NCBI GenBank assembly: GCA_002409745.1
Contig: DHOU01000039.1
Span: forward strand, 62,001 to 126,000
Direction of reading: 5' to 3'
Source: Bacteroidales bacterium UBA5382
Lineage (GTDB): Bacteria > Bacteroidota > Bacteroidia > Bacteroidales > Dysgonomonadaceae
Length of the DNA: 64,000 nt
The position numbers were made by a program, and so were the translations under genes. Below are positions 1 through 7,820 of the stretch, piece by piece. The notes beneath the pieces were generated by a model, which had not been told where the DNA came from, did not search any database, and saw only the letters and a list, made by a program, of their open reading frames with translations. Within the stretch, counting starts at the first letter, position 1. Every line of letters starts with the position of its first letter.

Positions 1-63
1 GGATATTCCGTTCTTAATGACGGACCTGGATTTATTACAGCAGCTTACCGTGTAATAGTGTAA
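1..63 (+). other. possible 3' end of an upstream gene
   Basis: The first 63 bases are open in frame 1 up to a TAA at 61-63, giving a tail that ends AAYRVIV. Frame 2 is also open, to a TAA at 53-55. Too little is present to name a product or decide between the frames. It is recorded only because the next gene starts 15 bases later and could be co-transcribed with it. Confidence 0.3.
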
Positions 64-78
64 AAAAGGAGAAAATAT

Positions 79-2685
79 ATGAGGAAATATGTCATCGGTA
101 TAATCGTTTATCTCTTTACAATAGCAGTAAGTTACAGCCAGCCGGTTATGATTTCGGGCGTTGTAACCGAAAAGAGTTCGGGCGAACCATTGCCCGGTGT
201 TCTGGTGACGATACGCTCGAAGGAAAACAAAATCGTTAAGTTTAACCGTACTTCCGTAGAGGGTCGCTACGAAATATCTTTCGAGTCCTTTCCCGCGGAG
301 CATACCCTGCATTTCTCCCTGATGAATTTTGCCGCTCAAAGCGTAACGCTCGAAACGAATCGGCAGGTGTACGATGTGCAATTGAGCGAACAGGCGACGG
401 AATTGAAAGAGGTGATCGTGAAAGCACCTGGCATCCATCAACGTGGCGATACGATACGTTATGTAGTCTCGAGTTTTGCGGATGCACGGGATAAATCCCT
501 GGCAGATGTGTTGAAGAAAATGCCGGGTATTGAAGTGGAAAAGAGCGGCGAAATCAAATTCAACGGAGTGTCGATTAATAAATTCTATATCGAAGGAAAA
601 GATTTGTTGGGCGGGCGTTATGGCTTGGCAACGCAAAACGTACAGCAACAGGATGTGGGCAGCGTGGAAGTGATGGAAAACCATCAACCGTTAAAGGCGT
701 TGGAAGATATTTCGTTCTCTCAGAATCCGGCAATCAATATCCGCTTAAAAGAAGATGCCAAAGCCCGATGGGTGGGTACCGTCAAAGCCGGTGCTGGCTT
801 AAGCCCGTTTCTCTGGAATATAGAACTGGCCCTTATGCGCTTCAAGAAAAATGCGCAAACGCTGAACACCTATAAAACGAATAATACCGGCGAGGACTTG
901 ATACGCGAAACGCAGTCGTTTTCCATCGATGAAATACTCAGTCAATTCTCCAAGAATTACCGTCTCGCGGACAATGTCAATGTCTCCCCCGGCTCTCTTG
1001 CGGAGCTCGATGCCGAACGTACGCGCTTTAACAAGACCCACATGATGAGTACTAATAACCTCTGGTCGCTGGGGAAGAATTATGACCTTACTTCTCAAAT
1101 CACTTACACCAACACCCGGCTTACGTCCGATAATTCTTCGGTAACTGCTTATTTCTTGCAGGATTCAATACTGACGGAGGAGAAAACCGAACATGGATAT
1201 AACCGCCAAAACCGGTTGTCGGGCGACGTAACCCTTTCGGCAAACACCTCGTCTTATTATTTCAAAAATAAACTCTCTACCGATCTCCGGTGGAATGATA
1301 CGGATATCGACATTGCGGGAACCTATTCCAACCGGCAATCGGCTTCCCTTACATACCGTAGCATAGCCAATGATTTGGAACTGTTGAAGCGCACTGGGAA
1401 ACAGGCTTACACGATTCACTCATTCAATTTGTATCAAACCAAGCCACAGGATTTAACGGTGACAAGGGACGGAGAGGCACAGGAACAGCAGGTCTTGTCT
1501 TCGGCTTTTTACACGAATACGAATACCTCGCTGGCTTTTTACCTGAAGCCATTTACTGTTTCCCTGAAGCTGGGGATAATAGGAGTTGCGCGGTCTTTGG
1601 AAAGTACTCTTACCGGGGTGTCCGATACGATTGGCCGATTGGATAATGACTTGTCGGTGCGCTATCTGAATCTCTATGCATCGCCGGAGGTGGAATATAA
1701 AAACGGCGGATTCGAAGCGAAATTCGATATGCCTGTTTCCTTTCTCTCTTATCAATACCGGAATCGTCTCACGGAAGAAAAAGAACCGACTTCCCGTTTT
1801 TTACTCTCCCCCGGACTATATATGCGATATCATGTTACTTCGCGGTTGTCGGCCTCCGTTTCGGGACGTCTGTCACAGAGTCCCGTAGAAGAACAGTCCT
1901 TTTATGAAGGAGTAATCCTGCAAAATTACCGTAGTCTTGCACGGGGATTGATCGATTATGAAACGGGCACCCAAAAGTCCCTGACTTTAAGCACATCGTA
2001 TAAAAACCCGTTGAAAGCATTTTTTGCCAATGCCTCCGTGATGCGCTCTTGGAGTTACTCCCCGCGTATCTCCGACCGTTCTTTTATAGATGATTTCATC
2101 CTGTATACCTATATTTCTCAGCCCCATTATTCCGATGTCTGGATGTTGAACGGCAATGTGAGCAAAGGAATCGATGCCATCAGGGGCATGGTGTCGGTAC
2201 GGTCGTCTTATCTGTTTTCCGGAGCTTCCATGTTTCAAAACGGTATTGAGACGCCCTATTCTTCGGATTTATGGACAGTCTCCCCGAAGATAAATTCCCG
2301 TTTTTCCGATTGGGGCGGCTTTGTGTATGAATTGGAGTTTTCGCGCAACCGGCTGAGTTTAACAAACAGCGAAACAGAATCTTCCTATACAAATCTTTCT
2401 CAAAAATTAACGTGCCATATAACCCCTTTCAAAACGTGGTCGTTAGAACTTGTGGGAGAACATTACTATAATGAAATTACCGCTGATGTTTCCAAACACT
2501 TTTTCCTTTCCGATGCCGCATTTACCTATAGCTTTAGGGGCGGGTGGGAGTTGAATCTGTCCGTCACGAATATTTTTAATCAACGCATATATGCATATAC
2601 GCTTTTTGACGGTTTGACGAGTATGGTGAGAGAATACCGTATACGTCCGCGTAATTTTCTGGCAAGTGTCTTTTTTCGATTTTAA
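79..2685 (+). CDS. TonB-dependent receptor-like outer membrane protein (first receptor of the RiPP island)
   Basis: An 868-residue outer membrane protein. Residues 1-20 form a signal peptide ending at SYSQ. A carboxypeptidase-like regulatory beta-sandwich follows (about 22-110; ISGVVTEKSSGEPLPGV is typical), then a plug-like domain (about 125-215; LADVLKKMPGIEVEKSGEI, FYIEGKDLL), then a long beta-barrel ending in aromatic FFRF. This class imports or handles substrates at the outer membrane with TonB energy. The substrate cannot be read from sequence. AAGGAG at 66-71 lies a few bases before the ATG, which supports the start. The gene ends 11 bases before a broken C39-exporter 5' end. That is the same receptor-then-exporter order seen at 4091-9649, so it was probably part of a peptide biosynthesis or export operon. 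Codon use is mixed, clearly less AT-rich than the second receptor. Confidence 0.8.
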   Translation: MRKYVIGIIVYLFTIAVSYSQPVMISGVVTEKSSGEPLPGVLVTIRSKENKIVKFNRTSVEGRYEISFESFPAEHTLHFSLMNFAAQSVTLETNRQVYDVQLSEQATELKEVIVKAPGIHQRGDTIRYVVSSFADARDKSLADVLKKMPGIEVEKSGEIKFNGVSINKFYIEGKDLLGGRYGLATQNVQQQDVGSVEVMENHQPLKALEDISFSQNPAINIRLKEDAKARWVGTVKAGAGLSPFLWNIELALMRFKKNAQTLNTYKTNNTGEDLIRETQSFSIDEILSQFSKNYRLADNVNVSPGSLAELDAERTRFNKTHMMSTNNLWSLGKNYDLTSQITYTNTRLTSDNSSVTAYFLQDSILTEEKTEHGYNRQNRLSGDVTLSANTSSYYFKNKLSTDLRWNDTDIDIAGTYSNRQSASLTYRSIANDLELLKRTGKQAYTIHSFNLYQTKPQDLTVTRDGEAQEQQVLSSAFYTNTNTSLAFYLKPFTVSLKLGIIGVARSLESTLTGVSDTIGRLDNDLSVRYLNLYASPEVEYKNGGFEAKFDMPVSFLSYQYRNRLTEEKEPTSRFLLSPGLYMRYHVTSRLSASVSGRLSQSPVEEQSFYEGVILQNYRSLARGLIDYETGTQKSLTLSTSYKNPLKAFFANASVMRSWSYSPRISDRSFIDDFILYTYISQPHYSDVWMLNGNVSKGIDAIRGMVSVRSSYLFSGASMFQNGIETPYSSDLWTVSPKINSRFSDWGGFVYELEFSRNRLSLTNSETESSYTNLSQKLTCHITPFKTWSLELVGEHYYNEITADVSKHFFLSDAAFTYSFRGGWELNLSVTNIFNQRIYAYTLFDGLTSMVREYRIRPRNFLASVFFRF

Positions 2686-2696
2686 GTAGAAAAATT

Positions 2697-2786
2697 ATGT
2701 CTTTCCCTTTCACCCGCCAACCCGATTCAATGGACTGCGGCCCGGCGTGCCTGAGCATGATCGCCCGGCATTACGGGCGTAACTAA
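2697..2786 (+). pseudogene. 5' fragment of a C39-peptidase ABC transporter gene
   Basis: An ATG at 2697 opens 29 codons that match the start of the exporter at 7821: MSFPFTRQPDSMDCGPACLS and then MIARHYGRN, ended by TAA at 2784-2786. It includes the catalytic-cysteine motif DCGPAC of C39 peptidases and nothing more. Comparing bases with 7821-7907, I count about 11 differences in 87, so this is a diverged homologue and not a fresh duplication. The rest of the gene is absent. After the stop the sequence turns AT-rich and leads into a small precursor gene. Confidence 0.85.
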
Positions 2787-2941
2787 TGGATAGCTTCCCT
2801 TTATCTCTGCGGTATATAGATTTCGCCTATACTATATATCGATTCTTTCGATGAAGAGATTATGTTGCGATTATATAACGTTCCGAAAACTCTTCCTAAT
2901 ATTGCAGCGTATACTATTATTCACAATTAATAATCAAAACA

Positions 2942-3097
2942 ATGGAAGTATTCAATGCACAACAGCTGAGCTCGGTAAAAGGCGGTTCTTCAGGAACTGA
3001 AAAAGAAGATGAAGATAATTCGATTATTGTCATTATCGATGGAGTACCTTATATTGTTACCCCGCATGGATTGAAGCCGGTAGCCGTATTAAAGTAA
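2942..3097 (+). CDS. small double-glycine leader peptide (putative RiPP precursor, cysteine-free)
   Basis: A 51-codon gene whose product begins MEVFNAQQLSSVKGG. The LSxVKGG pattern is a double-glycine leader of the kind cut by C39 peptidase exporters. The 36-residue remainder is acidic at first (GTEKEDEDNS), then hydrophobic (IIVIIDGVPYIV), and ends in LKPVAVLK. It has no cysteine, so thioether chemistry is excluded for this core. No dedicated maturase lies beside it. It sits after the broken C39 fragment and before the cysteine-rich precursor at 3805. It could be a second substrate of the same maturase, a signalling peptide, or an orphan left by rearrangement. Coding status rests on the leader motif and on an intact frame. 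The product is not a family I can name with certainty. Confidence 0.6.
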   Translation: MEVFNAQQLSSVKGGSSGTEKEDEDNSIIVIIDGVPYIVTPHGLKPVAVLK

Positions 3098-3804
3098 TTC
3101 TGAGTTATAGAGAAATTCTGCTAAACGGCTCAAAACCGTCTGAGGGATAAATTAATGGGCAGAAGACATAACGGAATGTTCACGAGACATAAAAAAGGGT
3201 TCGTCATTGCGGGTTTGACTCGCAATCCCCCTGTTGAGAATGCATTCAACACGGAATGACAGTTTTTTTGGTAAAAGCAAGTTTACGGATGAAGGTAAAA
3301 ACAAGGATAGGAATATTGAGGTGGAAGATAACCGGATGCCTGAGGCGGATGTTGCGTTTCTTCCCGTTACGGAAAATCAGAGGAGGTTTCCGGACGGAGA
3401 ACATTTGTCGTCCGGTTTCAGGAGAAATTCCTTTCTTTTTACCTACATGTTGCTTAGCGAAGAAACCTACGCCGGGAAATTCCTTCCCATGTTGTTTGTT
3501 GAAACATAATACCTTCTTACACCTCCTCGGCAAAAACAACTTGGACACATCCGGCTGCAGCCGTTTTTCTCAATTTCGACGGTCGCAGCCTAAACAGGAA
3601 AAACAGGATTTTTCCTGTTTAGAAATTGAGAGACAAGCGGAAAATCTGTATTTATACAAATTGTCCGCAAGTCGCTGAAGCGAAGATAAAAATAGTAGGC
3701 GGCGCAGCAATCCCAACCGGTGTGTTGCCGGGAAGCTGTTTCAAACAATGGGCGAGGAGTTCGAAAAGCGTGACGAGTAGAAAAAAACCAAATATTTAAA
3801 CAAT
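3098..3804. other. 707-base non-coding spacer between the two precursor genes
   Basis: No convincing gene is present. A REP-like stretch at about 3200-3260 (CGTCATTGCGGG, ACTCGCAATCCCC, then CACGGAATGAC) resembles dispersed intergenic repeats of this phylum. A long interrupted inverted repeat follows at 3569-3630. Base composition is less AT-rich than the following 4 kb, so this piece may have a different origin from the precursor-maturase module. Confidence 0.45.
3569..3630. repeat. long interrupted inverted repeat
   Basis: The inner arms are a perfect 13-base pair: TAAACAGGAAAAA at 3591-3603 and TTTTTCCTGTTTA at 3609-3621, with loop CAGGA. The outer arms CTCAATTTC (3569-3577) and GAAATTGAG (3622-3630) also pair. 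They leave a 13-base bulge on the left only. It could be a bidirectional terminator, a cruciform, or a recombination-associated structure. Confidence 0.6.
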
Positions 3805-3999
3805 ATGAAATCAAGCAAAGAATCTATAGACTTAATACTATCTCTTGATAATATATTTCTTTCAAATGATGATTTGATTGAAATCAAGGGAGGAAATAAT
3901 GAAATTATGGGCTGTGGTGTCGGCTGTGGAGCCGGTTGTGGAGGTGGTTGCTCGGGATGTAGTAAGCCAGTAAAACCAACGAATCCCGTTTTAGTTTAA
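3805..3999 (+). CDS. Gly/Cys-rich RiPP precursor peptide with double-glycine leader
   Basis: A 64-residue peptide. Residues 1-30 form a leader ending IEIKGG, the double-glycine cleavage motif of C39 exporters. The core from residue 31 is NNEIMGCGVGCGAGCGGGC followed by SGCSKP and a proline-rich, cysteine-free tail. Cysteines fall at 37, 41, 45, 49 and 52, that is C-x3-C-x3-C-x3-C-x2-C, separated almost entirely by glycine. The gene is followed by a 17-bp hairpin, a TonB receptor, a radical SAM/SPASM enzyme and a C39 exporter. From known families, rSAM/SPASM maturases install thioether or C-C links in such cores. Sactipeptide-like or ranthipeptide-like bridges to glycine or other alpha/beta carbons are the obvious hypothesis here. 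Double-glycine precursors with rSAM partners are known in Bacteroidales, but I cannot assign this core to a described product. Confidence 0.85.
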   Translation: MKSSKESIDLILSLDNIFLSNDDLIEIKGGNNEIMGCGVGCGAGCGGGCSGCSKPVKPTNPVLV

Positions 4000-4008
4000 T
4001 CATTCGAA

Positions 4009-4052
4009 CAAATGTAGGAAAAGAATATTTTGATTTTCTTTTCCTACATTTG
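4009..4052 (+). terminator. 17-bp perfect hairpin after the precursor gene (attenuator or terminator)
   Basis: CAAATGTAGGAAAAGAA at 4009-4025 pairs without mismatch with TTCTTTTCCTACATTTG at 4036-4052 around a 10-base loop. It begins 9 bases after the precursor stop and ends 38 bases before the receptor start. It carries no long T-tract, so partial termination or 3'-end protection of a short precursor mRNA is more likely than complete termination. Such hairpins commonly raise precursor expression over that of the enzymes. Confidence 0.7.
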
Positions 4053-4090
4053 TGTTTATAATCCTATCCTATACAAAATCGTTAACTGGT

Positions 4091-6469
4091 ATGAATAAAT
4101 TTACACTTTTAATATACTTACTTTTCTGGTGTTCATTAAATATAAATTCCCAAGATAATATTATTCAGGGTAAAATAATAAATAATAATGGACTACCACT
4201 TGAGTTTGCCAATGTAACGCTACATTCATTACCTGACTCTGCATTAATAACCGGAACAATAACCGACAATAATGGAGCGTTTACACTCACTGCAAAAAAA
4301 ATAGCAAATAATTTTTTAAAAATATCATTTATCGGATATAAAACACGATACTTAACAGATGAATCGAGGCAAACCATTACGTTACAGGAAAATGATGCAA
4401 ATTTAGGAGAGGTCTCGATAAAAGTTATTCGCCCAAAAGTGACTTTCAAAAACGATCGTTTCGATATAAAAATAGAAAATAGCTTGGCTGCAAAAGGCAA
4501 TACGATCGAGTCCCTTTTGCAACAGCTCCCCGGGGTATGGGTTACTTCTGACGGAGGTATTTTAATTAATGGGTTGTCTGGAGTGCAGGTCATTATTGAC
4601 GATCGTCCTATCAGACTCTCAGGAGCATCTCTGATGAGATATTTGAGTTCATTCCGATCAGAAAATATTAGTAGGATAGAAGTGATTCAAAGGCCCTCGG
4701 CAATGTATGAAGCAGAAGGAAATGGAATAATCCGTATTATTACCAAAAAAAATATAGATGAAGGCATAAGTGGAACGATCAGTACAAAAACAGATATACA
4801 ACGTTTCGCAGGAATCTCTCCTTTTCTTTCGTTACAATATTACAAAGGAGACTTTGGAGCCAATGTTTCATTAAACGGAGAGAAATCAAAATGGTTGCTC
4901 CTTTCAAATAATTATGCTAAAGATATTCAACAGGAAATTGAATACGAAACAGAATTAAAAGATACGATTTTCGATAAAAACTATTCTCTAAACGTTGATT
5001 TGTTTTATAAAATTAATAGAAAAAATAATATAGCTTTTAATGTCAATTATTTATATTGGGCTAAAGATGAATGTATTACCGGTGAAACAAATATAAATGG
5101 TGAAAATAAATCAGCAATATGGCAAACAGTAATCGACCAAAAAGATTTACAAAATATGAACAATTATTCATTTACGGTCAACTATGATTTATTGTTGGAT
5201 TCTACGGGAACGAAAAAAATTACCTTTCTTTCCGATTATGTTAATCAGTACAAATATAATTCCAAGAGCTATTATAATTATCATAATTATGATTTACAGG
5301 ATAATCTTATTTTAACAGAAGATATTCTTAATGATCAGGAGAGCCCTTTTCAAATGCTTTCTACAGAAATTAATTACCATCATTCCGTTACTTCAAAAAG
5401 TATTTTAACGACCGGAATAAAATACAGCAATTCATTTGTTAATAATATCTTAACTAGTTATGAGGAATTGTCAGATGAATGTATAATAGATAATTCAATA
5501 GGTTATAAATATGAATATAATGAAAAACTTATTTCAACTTTTATCCAATATAATATAAGTAAAACCCGGTGGAGTTTTATTGGAGGCTTAAGAGGAGAAT
5601 ATACCTTTAGCCAGATCGAAAATGTCAGATCAACAGAAGAGAAAAGCAATCTATTCCCATCATTTTATTTTAACTATAATCTAAATGATAAGAATAAGTT
5701 GGGATTTTCCTATACTCAAAGAATACAAAGGATTAATTATTTGCAACTACTTCCGAAACGTTATTATACCTCCAGATACAACATAGTAGAAGGAAATCCG
5801 CTGTTAAGTCCTAACATCATAAATAATATTGGGATAAACTATAATTACAAGGGAAAATATTATTTTTCATTATCGTACCGATGGAGTAACAATGCCATAA
5901 GCGCATTTAATAAAAATGAAACAATCAATAATGAATCTATAATTATATCTTCGTATGTAGATGGCGTAAAAACGAATAATTTTAATTTCAATGCGTATAT
6001 ACCTGTAAACATAACATCATGGTGGAGTGCTCTAAATCAATTAAATATAAACCACAGTTGTTATCAAGCTGTGATGTTGCCAATATTTTCAGCTTTCAGT
6101 TATGATTTGTTTTCCCAACACACATTCTATATACCCGGAAATATCCGTGGAGAAATTCTATACCGCTATATTTCACGATCAAAAAATGGTTATTCAGAAA
6201 GTTATCCATATCATTTACTAAATATGGCTGTTTATAAATCATTTTTCAAAGATAGATTGAGTGTGAAAGTGGAAGCACAAAGAATGCTTTATAACCAAAA
6301 AATGGGATCAAGAAATGAAACGCCCAGTGTTATTGCTCAAAAACAAACGTATTATAGCAAATTGCCATTTTTTGCATTTACATTGTCTTACTCTTTTAGT
6401 AAAGGAAAGGCTAAAAAATTTCAGCATATCCAATCTAGCAATGAACAAGAAAAATCAAGAACAAATTAA
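4091..6469 (+). CDS. TonB-dependent receptor / outer membrane beta-barrel protein of the RiPP module
   Basis: A 792-residue outer membrane protein read from the ATG at 4091. This start gives a clean signal peptide (MNKFTLLIYLLFWC to NINSQ), while the frame itself is open from 4052 inside the hairpin. A carboxypeptidase-like domain (about 25-105; IQGKIINNNGLPLEFANVTL) precedes a plug (about 115-225; LLQQLPGVWVTSDGGILING, IEVIQRPSAMYEAEGNGII) and a barrel rich in aromatic strands, resembling the 'outer membrane beta-barrel family' common in this phylum. It lies between the precursor and its maturase, so it may export or re-import the peptide, or serve as a producer-side receptor. That role is inferred from position only. 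Composition is strongly AT-rich (14 G/C in the 60 bases 5281-5340), unlike the flanking exporter. Confidence 0.8.
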   Translation: MNKFTLLIYLLFWCSLNINSQDNIIQGKIINNNGLPLEFANVTLHSLPDSALITGTITDNNGAFTLTAKKIANNFLKISFIGYKTRYLTDESRQTITLQENDANLGEVSIKVIRPKVTFKNDRFDIKIENSLAAKGNTIESLLQQLPGVWVTSDGGILINGLSGVQVIIDDRPIRLSGASLMRYLSSFRSENISRIEVIQRPSAMYEAEGNGIIRIITKKNIDEGISGTISTKTDIQRFAGISPFLSLQYYKGDFGANVSLNGEKSKWLLLSNNYAKDIQQEIEYETELKDTIFDKNYSLNVDLFYKINRKNNIAFNVNYLYWAKDECITGETNINGENKSAIWQTVIDQKDLQNMNNYSFTVNYDLLLDSTGTKKITFLSDYVNQYKYNSKSYYNYHNYDLQDNLILTEDILNDQESPFQMLSTEINYHHSVTSKSILTTGIKYSNSFVNNILTSYEELSDECIIDNSIGYKYEYNEKLISTFIQYNISKTRWSFIGGLRGEYTFSQIENVRSTEEKSNLFPSFYFNYNLNDKNKLGFSYTQRIQRINYLQLLPKRYYTSRYNIVEGNPLLSPNIINNIGINYNYKGKYYFSLSYRWSNNAISAFNKNETINNESIIISSYVDGVKTNNFNFNAYIPVNITSWWSALNQLNINHSCYQAVMLPIFSAFSYDLFSQHTFYIPGNIRGEILYRYISRSKNGYSESYPYHLLNMAVYKSFFKDRLSVKVEAQRMLYNQKMGSRNETPSVIAQKQTYYSKLPFFAFTLSYSFSKGKAKKFQHIQSSNEQEKSRTN

Positions 6470-6482
6470 ATCCAATCGAAAA

Positions 6483-7817
6483 ATGAAAAAAAGTAATTAC
6501 AATGTGTTTTTTTCAAAAAATAAATGTGTCCTAAGTTACAATACATTTACTGATAATTATGTAATTGTTTCTCATAAGGCACATGAAATATTTGAAAACG
6601 AAGATTTAGATATTTTCAAAAATATATGTCCATCTGTTTTTGATAGTTTTAGGCAGTCTGGTTTTATAATTAACGACGAGATGGACGAACTTGGAGCTAT
6701 TCGACTTGCAAATCGAAGGCAAACTTTTGCAAATCGAAACTATTTTCTAATGATATATCCGACTCAAGATTGCAATTTGAAATGTTGGTATTGTTATGAA
6801 ACTCATGTGAAGAACACCTGTATTTCAAAAGATGTGATGAATGCGACAGTAAAACATATTGCAAATAAAATTGAGAGAAAAGAAATTGATTCTTTACATC
6901 TTACCTTTTTTGGGGGAGAACCATTACTTTTTTTTGATGCCACTGTTTATCCTTTACTTAAACAAGTGAATGAATTGTGTAGTAAAGCTGGGATTTCTTT
7001 TTACCCCTTTTTTGTTACAAATGGATCATTAATAACTGAAGATGTAGTCTTAAAGTTAAAACCTTTCAACCCCTTATTTCAAATAACTCTTGATGGCAAT
7101 AAGCAAAAACATGATAAAGTAAGAATTGGCAAGACGGATAATTATCCGACCTTTGAAAAAATCATTTCAGCATTACAATTGATTTCTGATAATATTTCTT
7201 CTGAAAATTCTCTTGTTCCCCGTATAATTACTTTACGCCTTAACTATGATAATCAAACGTTGAAATATACGGACGAAATTATTGATGAGATTTCAAAGTT
7301 AGATAAAAGTAAAATATCTATTCATCTGGAACGTGTTTGGCAAACTAAAAACTCTGTCAATAAGGAACAAGTAGATGAACTCAAACAAACAATCGTGAAA
7401 TTTTTGAAAGCAGGATTTAGGGTAGGACACGGAATTTTTGGACTTAGGCACGTTTCTTGTCCGGCAGAAGTGTATAATTATGCTGTAATCAATTATAATG
7501 GATTAGTTTATCGATGTAATGGAAGAAACTTGACTCCGAATACTGCTGAAGGAAAACTTCTCCCAGATGGAAGGATAGAATGGAATGAAGTTGATTTAAT
7601 TAAACGCTTGTCAAGGCAAACTTTTGAAAATGACAAATGCCTAAAATGCGTAATGCTGCCTCAATGTATGGGGCCTTGCAGCCAAAAACAAATTGAAAAA
7701 GGATGGGGAAATATTGATGACATTTGCTCACTAAATGTGATAGACACTTCTTTGGAAGATTACTTAACTCTTGATTTTGAAGTTCGTTATTCATTGGGAA
7801 ACAGCAATAAATTATAA
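6483..7817 (+). CDS. radical SAM/SPASM peptide maturase
   Basis: A 444-residue enzyme. The radical SAM cluster motif C-x3-C-x2-C is at 97-104 (CNLKCWYC), followed by FFGGEPLLFF (the GGE motif for SAM binding) and a TIM-barrel core. A C-terminal SPASM region carries Cys 386, 389, 395, 399 and 415 (CLKC, QCMGPC, DDIC) for auxiliary Fe-S clusters. The first 80 residues have no metal motif and probably bind the precursor leader. Enzymes of this type modify ribosomal peptides, and the adjacent Cys/Gly precursor at 3805 is the natural substrate. The start at 6483 lies 13 bases after the receptor stop. In-frame ATGs at 6441 and 6315 would overlap the receptor gene and were not chosen. The gene is AT-rich like the receptor, and ends 3 bases before the C39 exporter. 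Confidence 0.9.
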   Translation: MKKSNYNVFFSKNKCVLSYNTFTDNYVIVSHKAHEIFENEDLDIFKNICPSVFDSFRQSGFIINDEMDELGAIRLANRRQTFANRNYFLMIYPTQDCNLKCWYCYETHVKNTCISKDVMNATVKHIANKIERKEIDSLHLTFFGGEPLLFFDATVYPLLKQVNELCSKAGISFYPFFVTNGSLITEDVVLKLKPFNPLFQITLDGNKQKHDKVRIGKTDNYPTFEKIISALQLISDNISSENSLVPRIITLRLNYDNQTLKYTDEIIDEISKLDKSKISIHLERVWQTKNSVNKEQVDELKQTIVKFLKAGFRVGHGIFGLRHVSCPAEVYNYAVINYNGLVYRCNGRNLTPNTAEGKLLPDGRIEWNEVDLIKRLSRQTFENDKCLKCVMLPQCMGPCSQKQIEKGWGNIDDICSLNVIDTSLEDYLTLDFEVRYSLGNSNKL

Positions 7818-7820
7818 ATC

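Noticed and set aside
3234-3678. Overlapping short frames in the spacer between precursors
   Set aside because: Both strands and several frames are open with no homology or leader motif. The stretch contains REP-like and palindromic sequence.
4052-4090. Upstream GTG start for the second receptor
   Set aside because: It would begin inside the 17-bp hairpin and spoil the signal peptide. ATG at 4091 is better.
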